Translations under genes and position numbers: made by a program | Shown: positions 17,359 to 25,736 of the stretch, one piece after another | Numbering within the stretch: the first letter of the stretch is position 1 | How the letters are laid out: every line of letters starts with the position of its first letter | The notes under the pieces: model-generated | What the model was told of the DNA's origin: nothing | What the model saw: the letters and a program-made list of their open reading frames with translations, nothing else | Database searches by the model: none | Source of the DNA: Paludibacteraceae bacterium | GTDB taxonomy: Bacteria; Bacteroidota; Bacteroidia; Bacteroidales; Paludibacteraceae | Direction: 5' to 3' | NCBI GenBank assembly: GCA_029974315.1 | Contig: JARKSE010000157.1 | Span: 1 to 51,432 of the forward strand | DNA: 51,432 nucleotides

Positions 17359-18456
17359 TTACCAATGCACACGCACTTTTTGCACCGCATCCCCCACTTT
17401 AACAAGATAAATTCCAGGTGTAGTCATTTGAAAATCAGCCTCTTTTACAGCAGACAACTGCGCTACGCAGACACCTGAAATGGTAAAAATTTGAATTGGT
17501 TCATCGCATAAATTTTCCACGATTAGTTGTTGCCCTATGCTATAAATCAGTGCTGATGATGCGTAATAATCTGGCAAAGCAGTGGGTGCATGCAAATCAA
17601 TCACACCCGACACTTCGGTCGAGCATTCGCCCGTCCAGCCGTTATCTTGCAGTACGCCTGTGTAGATTTTTACAAAGTCGATGCCTGCCAAATGAACCGC
17701 TTCTCCTAAACTATCTACTGCCCACTCTATTTTAAACTGACTTCCTTCACTGTTATTCGGTGCATTGTCGGCATAACCAAACGCAAACGCGGTCAATTGT
17801 GTATACGAACCCGAACTGGATTGTACGCCGTTATGAGGCAGACGCGTACCTCTAAACACTAAACTATCGGCAGTCAACCATTGTGGAAAATAGCTCTGTG
17901 TATGAAATGTATTTTTGGCTACAAACCCTGTAGAATCACGATTATCTTGCCAACGAATATAATCCGTAAAACCTCCTGTTACCATCTCTTTTTCTGCCGA
18001 AGGACGATAATAGGTCACTTCATAATGAGTTAACGTTTCTGATTTACCAAACTCGCTACCAGCCAATTCATACCACGTATCGTCGGGCAATCCGTTGCCA
18101 TTTTCGTCCACCGACACCAAAACCACACCCGGTTCGGCATTGTCAGCAAACGCATTACCGTTAATTTGAAAATCGTATGCGTCAGCCACATTCACAATGG
18201 TATGATCGAAACCAACAACGACATAGCCACCCCAAGCGCCCAAAGTCACAACAGTGCCATTAGCCTTACCTACCAAACAATCATTCACTTTGGACAACAT
18301 GGATTCGGCATCGTCTGTCGCCTCATAAGCAGGTAAAACATTGACAAACTGACCAGGAGCAGGCACAAATTCAAATACACGCGACACATAGGGCGAAGTT
18401 GCCCACAACGGCATAAACGCACAGCATAAAAGACAGCATAAAACGTTTGTTTTCAT
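17359..18456 (-). CDS. T9SS-tailed cell-surface protein of the cobalamin-uptake operon
   Basis: A 365-aa protein with a Sec signal peptide (cleavage near PLWA), a body with calcium-binding-like acidic turns (VSVDENGNGLPDDTWYELAG) and a Trp/Gly-rich core (TLGAWGGYVVVGFD), and a C-terminal sorting tail ending GIYLVKVGDAVQKVRVHW. It belongs to a cell-surface family that sits beside BtuG-like genes in Bacteroidota B12 loci. It starts 5 nt after the BtuG-like gene, so it is in the same riboswitch-controlled operon. A corrinoid-binding or accessory role at the surface is inferred. It is predicted to leave by T9SS rather than as a lipoprotein. Confidence 0.75.
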   Translation of the reverse strand: MKTNVLCCLLCCAFMPLWATSPYVSRVFEFVPAPGQFVNVLPAYEATDDAESMLSKVNDCLVGKANGTVVTLGAWGGYVVVGFDHTIVNVADAYDFQINGNAFADNAEPGVVLVSVDENGNGLPDDTWYELAGSEFGKSETLTHYEVTYYRPSAEKEMVTGGFTDYIRWQDNRDSTGFVAKNTFHTQSYFPQWLTADSLVFRGTRLPHNGVQSSSGSYTQLTAFAFGYADNAPNNSEGSQFKIEWAVDSLGEAVHLAGIDFVKIYTGVLQDNGWTGECSTEVSGVIDLHAPTALPDYYASSALIYSIGQQLIVENLCDEPIQIFTISGVCVAQLSAVKEADFQMTTPGIYLVKVGDAVQKVRVHW

Positions 18457-18461
18457 AACAA

Positions 18462-19592
18462 TTATTTGTTCAAAAAGGCAAAATGAGCAGGAATATCACC
18501 AGTGATAGCGTGCCATTTTAATTTGCCATGAGGCGTAAAACAATACAACGTACCGGGCATCAAATAGTTCTGCGCATCCGTTACAAAAATATCACCATTT
18601 TCAGGATTCACAGCAATACCATACGGACGAGTAATCTGTTTTTCGGTACCATCGGTAATAAAATTGGTCACCACTTGGCGTTGCTGTTTGATATCATACA
18701 CGCCATACGAAAAGCTGTTAGCACTCATATTACTCCACTCTGCACTGATAAAATATAAACTATCGCCGGTAACTGTCAAATTTGTAGCAACAAAATTCAG
18801 CGTATCAATCACACTGTCTGTGACAGCATCAATGACATACGTATTTGCACCAGTCCCTTGAAAATCGCCTCGTGAAGTAACATAAATACGTCCATACGCA
18901 TCTTTGCGCAAGCGGTGTAAATTGATGGCAACATCTATTTTTTTTTCGATAAACGTAGCCAAATCAACAACAGACACGCTTCTATCATAATTGGGGACAC
19001 GATAACCGCCCGAATTGGCCACATACAATTTATTATTTACCACCACCAACTCTTCGGGTTGATAGCCCACCGCCACTTCACGCGTTACCTGCAATGACGC
19101 TGTATCAAATTCTGCCACATAACCCAAGCGCGCACTCGGGTCGATAGAAACGGGACCTGAATATGAGGTCACATAACCTTTGCCATCATGGAACGTGAGA
19201 TAACGCCCATTCGGAATTTCAATAGTACCGATATGTCGTGCCGAAACAGCATCCATCACCTCCACCAAATGCGAACAGTTGATGACCGCATACAGTTTAG
19301 AACCGTAAATTTGTAAATCATTTCCCACATCGCCTAACTCTTTTACCACATGCGGATTACGTGTAGGAAAAATATTACACATATACTCACCTGATGTGTA
19401 ATCAAAATAGTCGAGCGTGCAGCTATTACTCCCCATATTGCCTTCGTTAAGCACGTAAACCCCTTTAATTTTTGAAAGATTGGATACGGTATCTACAACA
19501 TCAACAACTGGCGGTTGTGGTGGCAAAACTTTGCGGCAACTAAATGCCACACAAGTGATAGTTATGATCAAAAAAACGTTTCTAAATTTCAT
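18462..19592 (-). CDS. BtuG-like beta-propeller lipoprotein (DUF5074/YncE family)
   Basis: A 376-aa lipoprotein (lipobox near VAFSC, Cys19) with repeated beta-propeller segments, such as GVYVLNEGNMGSN, VGNDLQIYGSKLYAVIN, EELVVVNNKLYVANSGGY and RPYGIAVNPENGDIFVTD. In Bacteroides the homologous BtuG binds B12 at the cell surface with extreme affinity and caps BtuB. Here it follows a BtuB-like receptor by 20 nt under a cobalamin riboswitch, which strongly supports the same role. A gene symbol is not assigned because orthology was not tested. Confidence 0.88.
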   Translation of the reverse strand: MKFRNVFLIITITCVAFSCRKVLPPQPPVVDVVDTVSNLSKIKGVYVLNEGNMGSNSCTLDYFDYTSGEYMCNIFPTRNPHVVKELGDVGNDLQIYGSKLYAVINCSHLVEVMDAVSARHIGTIEIPNGRYLTFHDGKGYVTSYSGPVSIDPSARLGYVAEFDTASLQVTREVAVGYQPEELVVVNNKLYVANSGGYRVPNYDRSVSVVDLATFIEKKIDVAINLHRLRKDAYGRIYVTSRGDFQGTGANTYVIDAVTDSVIDTLNFVATNLTVTGDSLYFISAEWSNMSANSFSYGVYDIKQQRQVVTNFITDGTEKQITRPYGIAVNPENGDIFVTDAQNYLMPGTLYCFTPHGKLKWHAITGDIPAHFAFLNK

Positions 19593-19612
19593 TATCTCTT
19601 GGTTTGATTTTA

Positions 19613-21643
19613 CTAAAATTTGACTTGTGCTATCAAGCGAAAATTGGTACCCGGCATAGGATAACTGCGCACCACTTCGTACTGCTGATTGAGCAAATTA
19701 TTCACTTCAACAGTAAGTTGTAACTCCACTGCTTTCCACGTCATTTTTTTTGACACCGACAAATCGTGTGTGTACCACGGCTGCTCATAATTTACAGGAA
19801 TATTTGCTGAGGCGCTGTAACGCTCACCTGTATAGATAAAACTGTAATTGAACGACCAACTTTTAACTAATGCATTCAATATCAACGAACCGCTATGCCA
19901 CGGAATGTAAGGAATTTGACCTCCATTGTAAGGCGATGACGGATCGCCTAAATCACGGGCTTGCTGATAGGTATAATTTAGCCGCGCACTCAATCCTATC
20001 TCCTTGGCAAACGTGAAATTAGTTTGTAGCATCACATCGGTTCCTACAATTTCAACATAGCCCAAATTTATCATGGTCCAGCGAAAAAAATTGGACGTAG
20101 GTGTAGCGATAATTTTATTAGTTACTTGATTAAAATAACCATCGACTTGACAAGTTAGCAAGGATACAATGCCATCAAATGGCTGATTGTAGGTTACACC
20201 AATATTATATTGAGTCGTCTCTTCAGGTTTTAAATTGACATTGCCAATAAACGTATAATACAAATCGTTGAATGTGGGCATTCGCATACTTTGTTTGTAA
20301 AAAGCACGTAGATTTAAATCTATTTTTTTGAATGGTTGATACGATAGATAAACAGCTGGCGCCAAATGAAATTGATGAGCACCCGAAAGTGAATCTGTGT
20401 TGATTTTATCGTGTACATAAGTGGCTAATAAACTCGCTTGACATTTGAATTGATCGAAATAAAACGCTGTTGCCAAAGCAGTCATAGCCGTGTAGCGATT
20501 GGGATAGACAAAATTATACAAGTTGGCATCCAAACCATTCCACTGTACATCGACCGATAAATTGGTATCCCAAAAATCGAACCACTGAAACCTATTGGCA
20601 TTAGAAAGATAAACCTCTTGTTGATGATACGTATTGTTCACATACATCAAACTCGCATCACGATTGGGATCAGCTAAATAGTGCAAATAATCGTACGCAT
20701 ACTTTCCTTTTAACATCAACGAATAGATTTCGCCAAACGATTTTTGAAATGATGATTGCAGAAAAAAATTAGAATCCCATTGCCGATCTTCGTGCGTAAA
20801 TTTACCACGTACCACCGCACCCGGATAACCACGTTTCGAATTGTAAAAATAGGCTTTCGTACGCCAATGTCCATCAGTTACCTTGCCATACAAGCCAATT
20901 TCGGCACGCAGCGCATTCACATCACCATTTTGACGAATGGCTGTAGTATCGTAACCACCCAATGTTTGGTAAGTAAATTTATAACGCCCTGTGGTGTAAA
21001 GATATTCCACACTCGACGATAGCGACACTTTTTCGGTCAATTTTTGTTCCCACAACAGTGAGGGATTTACAGTCCAAAATGAACCCGCTTTGAGTTTAGC
21101 TGAAATATGATAAGTTTCACCTTTTTCAAAATAAGGCGCTTTCGATTGCATATAGACGTTGCCAGACGACCCAAAATCTTTAGCCGACTGAAAAGTGCTA
21201 TTTTTTTCACCGTTGTACAATGTAATGGATTCCATATTATCGAGTGAAAATTTGCCTAAGTCAATGGTACCATTTTGTGCGTTACCCAATTCAATGCCAT
21301 CGTAAAATACGCCAACATGATTGGTCCCCATACTACGAATATTGATTGTTTTGAGTCCTCCAACACCACCATAATCTTTAATCTGCATACCCGAAAAATA
21401 GCGTAAAGCATCGGCAACTGAGTGCGAAGTGAGATTTTCGAGGGCTTTACCCGATAAAATCTGTACAGGCGTAACCGATTGGGGCATAAATCGTTGTGCT
21501 AAAACTGTAACTTCTGGAATTTTATACAAACGTACGGAATCCATCCGCAATGAATCTTGCGCCATAACAACTGCCGAGCAACTCAACAACAGAGCTACCC
21601 ACACAGAGCGACATACGTGTAAAAATGTTTTAAACTTGACCAT
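19613..21643 (-). CDS. btuB: TonB-dependent vitamin B12 receptor
   Basis: A 676-aa outer-membrane TonB-dependent transporter. After the signal peptide (ending near VVMAQ) comes a plug domain with VTVLAQR, LRYFSGMQIKDYGGVGGLKTINIRS-type plug motifs (FSGMQIKDYG, TINIRSMG) and VFYDGIELG, then a beta-barrel ending in aromatic Phe (RLIAQVKF). There is no N-terminal carboxypeptidase-like or signalling domain, as in compact BtuB-type receptors. It is first in the operon with the BtuG-like lipoprotein and is preceded directly by a cobalamin riboswitch. Together these make corrinoid uptake very likely. Confidence 0.92.
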   Translation of the reverse strand: MVKFKTFLHVCRSVWVALLLSCSAVVMAQDSLRMDSVRLYKIPEVTVLAQRFMPQSVTPVQILSGKALENLTSHSVADALRYFSGMQIKDYGGVGGLKTINIRSMGTNHVGVFYDGIELGNAQNGTIDLGKFSLDNMESITLYNGEKNSTFQSAKDFGSSGNVYMQSKAPYFEKGETYHISAKLKAGSFWTVNPSLLWEQKLTEKVSLSSSVEYLYTTGRYKFTYQTLGGYDTTAIRQNGDVNALRAEIGLYGKVTDGHWRTKAYFYNSKRGYPGAVVRGKFTHEDRQWDSNFFLQSSFQKSFGEIYSLMLKGKYAYDYLHYLADPNRDASLMYVNNTYHQQEVYLSNANRFQWFDFWDTNLSVDVQWNGLDANLYNFVYPNRYTAMTALATAFYFDQFKCQASLLATYVHDKINTDSLSGAHQFHLAPAVYLSYQPFKKIDLNLRAFYKQSMRMPTFNDLYYTFIGNVNLKPEETTQYNIGVTYNQPFDGIVSLLTCQVDGYFNQVTNKIIATPTSNFFRWTMINLGYVEIVGTDVMLQTNFTFAKEIGLSARLNYTYQQARDLGDPSSPYNGGQIPYIPWHSGSLILNALVKSWSFNYSFIYTGERYSASANIPVNYEQPWYTHDLSVSKKMTWKAVELQLTVEVNNLLNQQYEVVRSYPMPGTNFRLIAQVKF

Positions 21644-21691
21644 AATGACCGCACTCTTTCCTCGAGAGTGAAAGTGAATTGTGTTAACACT

Positions 21692-21862
21692 GGCAGGTCT
21701 TCTGACTTGTTTTTGCGTTGCACTGGCCTTCCCAAATTATCAGTGGCGTTGTAGTTGCAACCGATCAGCGAGTAACTAATCTCAAACTTACAGCAGCGGG
21801 ACTGTTTTCGACTTGCACGAAATTCCCTTTTAATCACGTTTGCGAACTGCAAAATAATGTGA
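21692..21862 (-). promoter_or_regulatory. Cobalamin riboswitch upstream of btuB
   Basis: On the minus strand: AAGGGAATT, CCCGCTGCTGTAAG, GCCACTGA, GGGAAGGCC and the B12 box AAGTCAGAAGACCTGCC, in canonical order. The B12 box is identical to that of the nrdDG riboswitch. The box ends about 50 nt before the btuB ATG, so control of translation start or early termination is possible. Outer boundary approximate. Confidence 0.95.
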
Positions 21863-21874
21863 ACCAATGTTGTG

Positions 21875-21882
21875 CAAAGATA
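21875..21882 (-). promoter_or_regulatory. Promoter -7 element for the btuB operon
   Basis: TATCTTTG on the minus strand (TAnnTTTG) just upstream of the riboswitch core. Confidence 0.55.
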
Positions 21883-21929
21883 GATATATTTTTTTACAAA
21901 TCACAACGTAAAAGTTCATAAACTAAAAT

Positions 21930-21960
21930 TTTGTAATTTAAGCAACAATCCCTACCTTTG
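21930..21960 (+). promoter_or_regulatory. Promoter for pssA
   Basis: TTTG at 21930-21933, a 19-nt spacer and TACCTTTG at 21953-21960 form a full Bacteroidota promoter, 50 nt before the pssA ATG. Confidence 0.7.
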
Positions 21961-22010
21961 TGCTTCACTGACTTGGCTAACTCCATCAACTCTTTTGCAA
22001 ATACCTCAAT

Positions 22011-22700
22011 ATGATCAAAAAACATATTCCAAATACAATCACCACCCTCAATCTTTTATCTGGTTCTATCGCTGTGATTACAGCTTATGAGGGAGATTAC
22101 AAAGCTACAGTGCTATTGGTGTTGTTAGCTGCTCTTTTTGATTTTTTAGATGGCTTTTCAGCACGCTTGCTCAAATCTTATTCACCGTTAGGCAAAGAAC
22201 TCGATTCGTTGGCTGATATGGTGAGTTTTGGCTTAGTTCCAGCTATGACTGCATTTTCATTATTACGTGACAGTCCATGGGAATGGGCACGTTATTTCGG
22301 ATTGCTTATTGCAGTTTTTTCAGCACTACGGCTAGCTAAATTCAATATTGACGAAAACCAAACCACGTCATTTATCGGTTTAGCTACGCCAGCAAACGCT
22401 ATCTTTTGGACTGGTTTAGCTTACTCGTACGGAGACACAATATCGCTACAGGCTTCTCCGTGGGCAATTTTGTTGATGATTGCACTGTCCTGTTTTTTAT
22501 TGGTTTGTAACTTACCTATGTTTTCACTGAAATTCAAACATTATAGTTGGTTAGGCAATCAAATTCGTTGGATTTTTATTGCAGGTTCCCTTTTGCTTCT
22601 AATAGTACTGCAATTCAACGCTCTACCAGCTATCATTCTTTGGTACATACAATTAGCTTTAATTGTGTGGTTATTTAAACGTGAACAGCAAAAAACATAA
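22011..22700 (+). CDS. pssA: CDP-diacylglycerol--serine O-phosphatidyltransferase
   Basis: A 229-aa integral membrane enzyme that makes phosphatidylserine, the precursor of phosphatidylethanolamine. The CDP-alcohol phosphatidyltransferase signature is visible as ALFDFLDGFSARLLKSYSPLGKELDSLAD (quoted in parts: DFLDGFSARLL, then GKELDSLAD), giving the DGxxAR...GxxxDxxxD pattern. Six to seven hydrophobic segments follow. N-terminal IPNTITTLNLLSG is typical of the family. It has its own promoter, and the nuclease gene 32 nt downstream may be co-transcribed. Confidence 0.93.
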   Translation: MIKKHIPNTITTLNLLSGSIAVITAYEGDYKATVLLVLLAALFDFLDGFSARLLKSYSPLGKELDSLADMVSFGLVPAMTAFSLLRDSPWEWARYFGLLIAVFSALRLAKFNIDENQTTSFIGLATPANAIFWTGLAYSYGDTISLQASPWAILLMIALSCFLLVCNLPMFSLKFKHYSWLGNQIRWIFIAGSLLLLIVLQFNALPAIILWYIQLALIVWLFKREQQKT

Positions 22701-22732
22701 TAAAAAAATAATAACCTTTAAACCTTATACAC

Positions 22733-25570
22733 ATGAAAATTCGCGTTTTATTTATTACCCTACTACTTGCTCTAGTGTTTCCACTGAGTGCAGCAATTCC
22801 TGCGGGCTATTACTATTTAGCCAATGGTAAAAAACAAGCTGAGCTTAAAACAGCGTTAAACAACATCGTTTCGCCAGGACTATTTCTCTCCTACGGTTCA
22901 GGAGTAGATTATACATGGAATGGGTTTTTCTATACCGACTGTAATGCTTCAGATAGCACCGTGATTGACCGCTATTCTAACATTGTACGCAAACAAAGCG
23001 ATTACAATGGCGTAAGCGGCATGCATATAGAACATTCACTACCAAAAAGCTGGTGGGGTGGTCATCTCAATAACGCTTACAAAGATTTACACCACTTATA
23101 TCCAGCTGACGGAATTACAAATTCTACTAAAAATGATCTACCTTTGGGCGAAGTGGAACTGCCTGCTGCCCTACTTGATAATGGTGTGAGCAAAATTGGT
23201 AAAAACACATTTAGTACAAATTATACAGGTAACTGTTTTGAACCGGCCGATGAATATAAAGGCGATTTTGCACGTTCCTATTTTTACGTAGCTACGGCTT
23301 ACGAAGAGTTTTCTACACTTTGGCAGTCGCCCATGATGGACAACAATACCTATCCAGTTTGGAAAACGTGGGCACTTGATTTGCTTTTGAAATGGCATCG
23401 TGAAGACCCTGTTTCCGATCTCGAACGCGCACGTGTTGAAGAAGTTTATAAAATTCAAGGTAATCGTAATCCGTTTATCGACTATCCTGATTTAGTCGAA
23501 CACATTTGGGGCAATAAAACCAACGAAAACTACACTTTCCCTGCCGAAACAGAAGCTTTTTTAGTGACGCCCAACCGATGGACAACTATCGATTTTGGTG
23601 TCATAATGCACAATGATGCAAAACAACAGGTAATCACACTGAAAGGAATAAATCTCACCACTAACATTACGTTAGCACTAAAAGATAATAAACCGGGATT
23701 CTCTATTTCGCAAGGTACGTTTGTACCAGTTAATGGAACACTCTCTACGACCTTTTATGTTCATTGCAATGCAACCATTCTTGGACAAACTATTGATACT
23801 TTGGTTATAACAGGAGGCGGATTAACAGACACTATTTTAATTCCAATAAAAGCCACTGTCATCAACGATTTTATGACATTAGAAGCAACTAATGTTACAG
23901 CTACAAGTGCTACGCTCAATTGGATTAACCTACCCGGCGCAAGCAACTATACAGTTGATGTATACACAGGTTCAGTTAATGCTGGTGATTTATTCTTCTG
24001 TGGATACGTTGAAGGTTCTACTGGATTTAACAAGGCACTCGCCATCTACAACGGAACAGGCGCAACAGTCGATTTATCAAAATATTCACTCAAAAAACAG
24101 AATAATGGTTTTGGAGTTTTTGGAGCAGAAACACCACTTGTTGGGACACTCGCACATGGTGCCGTATATGTGGTAGCACACGTCGGTGCCAGCGCTGATA
24201 TTACGAATCAAGCTGATTTAAAATTGGGTAGCAGCAGTAGCGATCAATCAACCGTTGTCTCATTCAATGGCAATGATGTTATAGCTTTGTATCACAGCGG
24301 GCTACAAATTGACGTAATTGGAGAAATTGACAACCCAAACGACTGGGGTAAAGATGTTACACTTTGGCGTAAAGAAACAGTGACAAGCCCTTCTACTACC
24401 TTTTTATGGAGTGAATGGGACAACAAAGGTACCGATGTTTTTGCAAATTTAAATAGCCATACAGCTACTTTTGGCACCGAAACATACATCAAACAAAACA
24501 TGCCAATATCAGCTACTACATCCTTTGCTTTAAAAACTTTAACTCCTGAAACCGAATACTCTTATCGTGTAAAAGCTGTTGAACCAAACAGAGTAAGTGT
24601 GAATGCTATTCGTTTCAAAACAAAACCTATGGAGGCACCACTAGCACTAAATGCCTCTATTATTCACGACATTTCATTCATAGCCGAGTGGGAAGAAGTT
24701 CCTGGTGCTACGCATTATTTACTTGATGTGTATCAATTAGAAGGAATGGGAATCAACACAGAAGAAGAAGGATTTAGTAACATTGATTCTTGCAAAACTG
24801 CAGGCTGGAACTTCGGTTCGACCGGCACTTATACCAGTGCTGCATATACAGGTAAAAGTGCTCCAGCAGTCAGCTTTACAGCGATAGGACATACGGTTAC
24901 CACACCAACCTATTCTGGTCCAATCTCAACGCTTTCATTTATGTATCGTTACGGCGAAACTGCGCCAGGTTCAATTCTTGCTATCGATGCACACAATGGT
25001 ACTACATGGGTTAATATCGACAGTTTGAAAAACACGGGCTCTACAGCTAAAAATTATCCAAGTTACACATTTGACCCTGCTCAAAACTTTACCGCTTTAC
25101 GTTTCGTAATGGCACTTCGATTGAATAGCAATGCGTCGATTGACGATGTAAGCATTACTTATGGCGAGCAAGATACAACATTTATAGTTGAAAATTTATC
25201 GGTGGCAAAAGATCACTACGTAGTAAGCAACGTCGAAATGCTATCGGATTATTATTACCGTGTACGTGCAGCCGTTGATAGCTACACCTCACCGTATTCG
25301 AATGAAATTAAACTATCCACCACAGACATTCCGAATGCCACCAAACCGACTAATTTTAGTGATATAAAACTGTTTTCAACGCCTGTTGGCATTCAAATCG
25401 AAGGGCTTGCAGATGAAACCATGATCAGTCTGTATAATTTAAGTGGGTTGTGTATGTATAATGTTCAACATGTTTTCACTAAACACTTTATACCAATCAC
25501 ACAAAAAGGTATTTTTATTGTAAAAATAAAAGCAGGAAACAACACAGAAGTGTTTAAAATTATAAAGTAA
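22733..25570 (+). CDS. Secreted endonuclease I with lamin-tail-like and fibronectin-type domains and T9SS-like tail
   Basis: A 945-aa modular extracellular protein. After a signal peptide (ending near LSAAIP), residues ~20-260 form an endonuclease I (NucM/EndA) domain with the catalytic stretch GMHIEHSLPKSWWGG and DLHHLYPADG. The middle has a lamin-tail-like beta domain (from about residue 415: GDLFFCGYVEGSTGFNKALA) embedded between Fn3-like strands (TSATLNWINLPGASNYTVDV; SFIAEWEEVPGATHYLLDVY). The end, IFIVKIKAGNNTEVFKIIK, resembles a T9SS sorting tail. Likely role: degradation of extracellular DNA for nutrients or biofilm turnover. Confidence 0.87.
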   Translation: MKIRVLFITLLLALVFPLSAAIPAGYYYLANGKKQAELKTALNNIVSPGLFLSYGSGVDYTWNGFFYTDCNASDSTVIDRYSNIVRKQSDYNGVSGMHIEHSLPKSWWGGHLNNAYKDLHHLYPADGITNSTKNDLPLGEVELPAALLDNGVSKIGKNTFSTNYTGNCFEPADEYKGDFARSYFYVATAYEEFSTLWQSPMMDNNTYPVWKTWALDLLLKWHREDPVSDLERARVEEVYKIQGNRNPFIDYPDLVEHIWGNKTNENYTFPAETEAFLVTPNRWTTIDFGVIMHNDAKQQVITLKGINLTTNITLALKDNKPGFSISQGTFVPVNGTLSTTFYVHCNATILGQTIDTLVITGGGLTDTILIPIKATVINDFMTLEATNVTATSATLNWINLPGASNYTVDVYTGSVNAGDLFFCGYVEGSTGFNKALAIYNGTGATVDLSKYSLKKQNNGFGVFGAETPLVGTLAHGAVYVVAHVGASADITNQADLKLGSSSSDQSTVVSFNGNDVIALYHSGLQIDVIGEIDNPNDWGKDVTLWRKETVTSPSTTFLWSEWDNKGTDVFANLNSHTATFGTETYIKQNMPISATTSFALKTLTPETEYSYRVKAVEPNRVSVNAIRFKTKPMEAPLALNASIIHDISFIAEWEEVPGATHYLLDVYQLEGMGINTEEEGFSNIDSCKTAGWNFGSTGTYTSAAYTGKSAPAVSFTAIGHTVTTPTYSGPISTLSFMYRYGETAPGSILAIDAHNGTTWVNIDSLKNTGSTAKNYPSYTFDPAQNFTALRFVMALRLNSNASIDDVSITYGEQDTTFIVENLSVAKDHYVVSNVEMLSDYYYRVRAAVDSYTSPYSNEIKLSTTDIPNATKPTNFSDIKLFSTPVGIQIEGLADETMISLYNLSGLCMYNVQHVFTKHFIPITQKGIFIVKIKAGNNTEVFKIIK

Positions 25571-25736
25571 TTTTATTATAAGGGTAATAGGTAGAATTTT
25601 ACATGCTATATGTTAAAAAACACTGTTTTCAAACCTGCTTTATAAGCATGTATTCTGTGAAATTTTTACTAAATTGCTGACCATTTTTGAAAAATTTTAT
25701 ACAAATATTATTAATTCCTTAAATATCTAATTGGTT

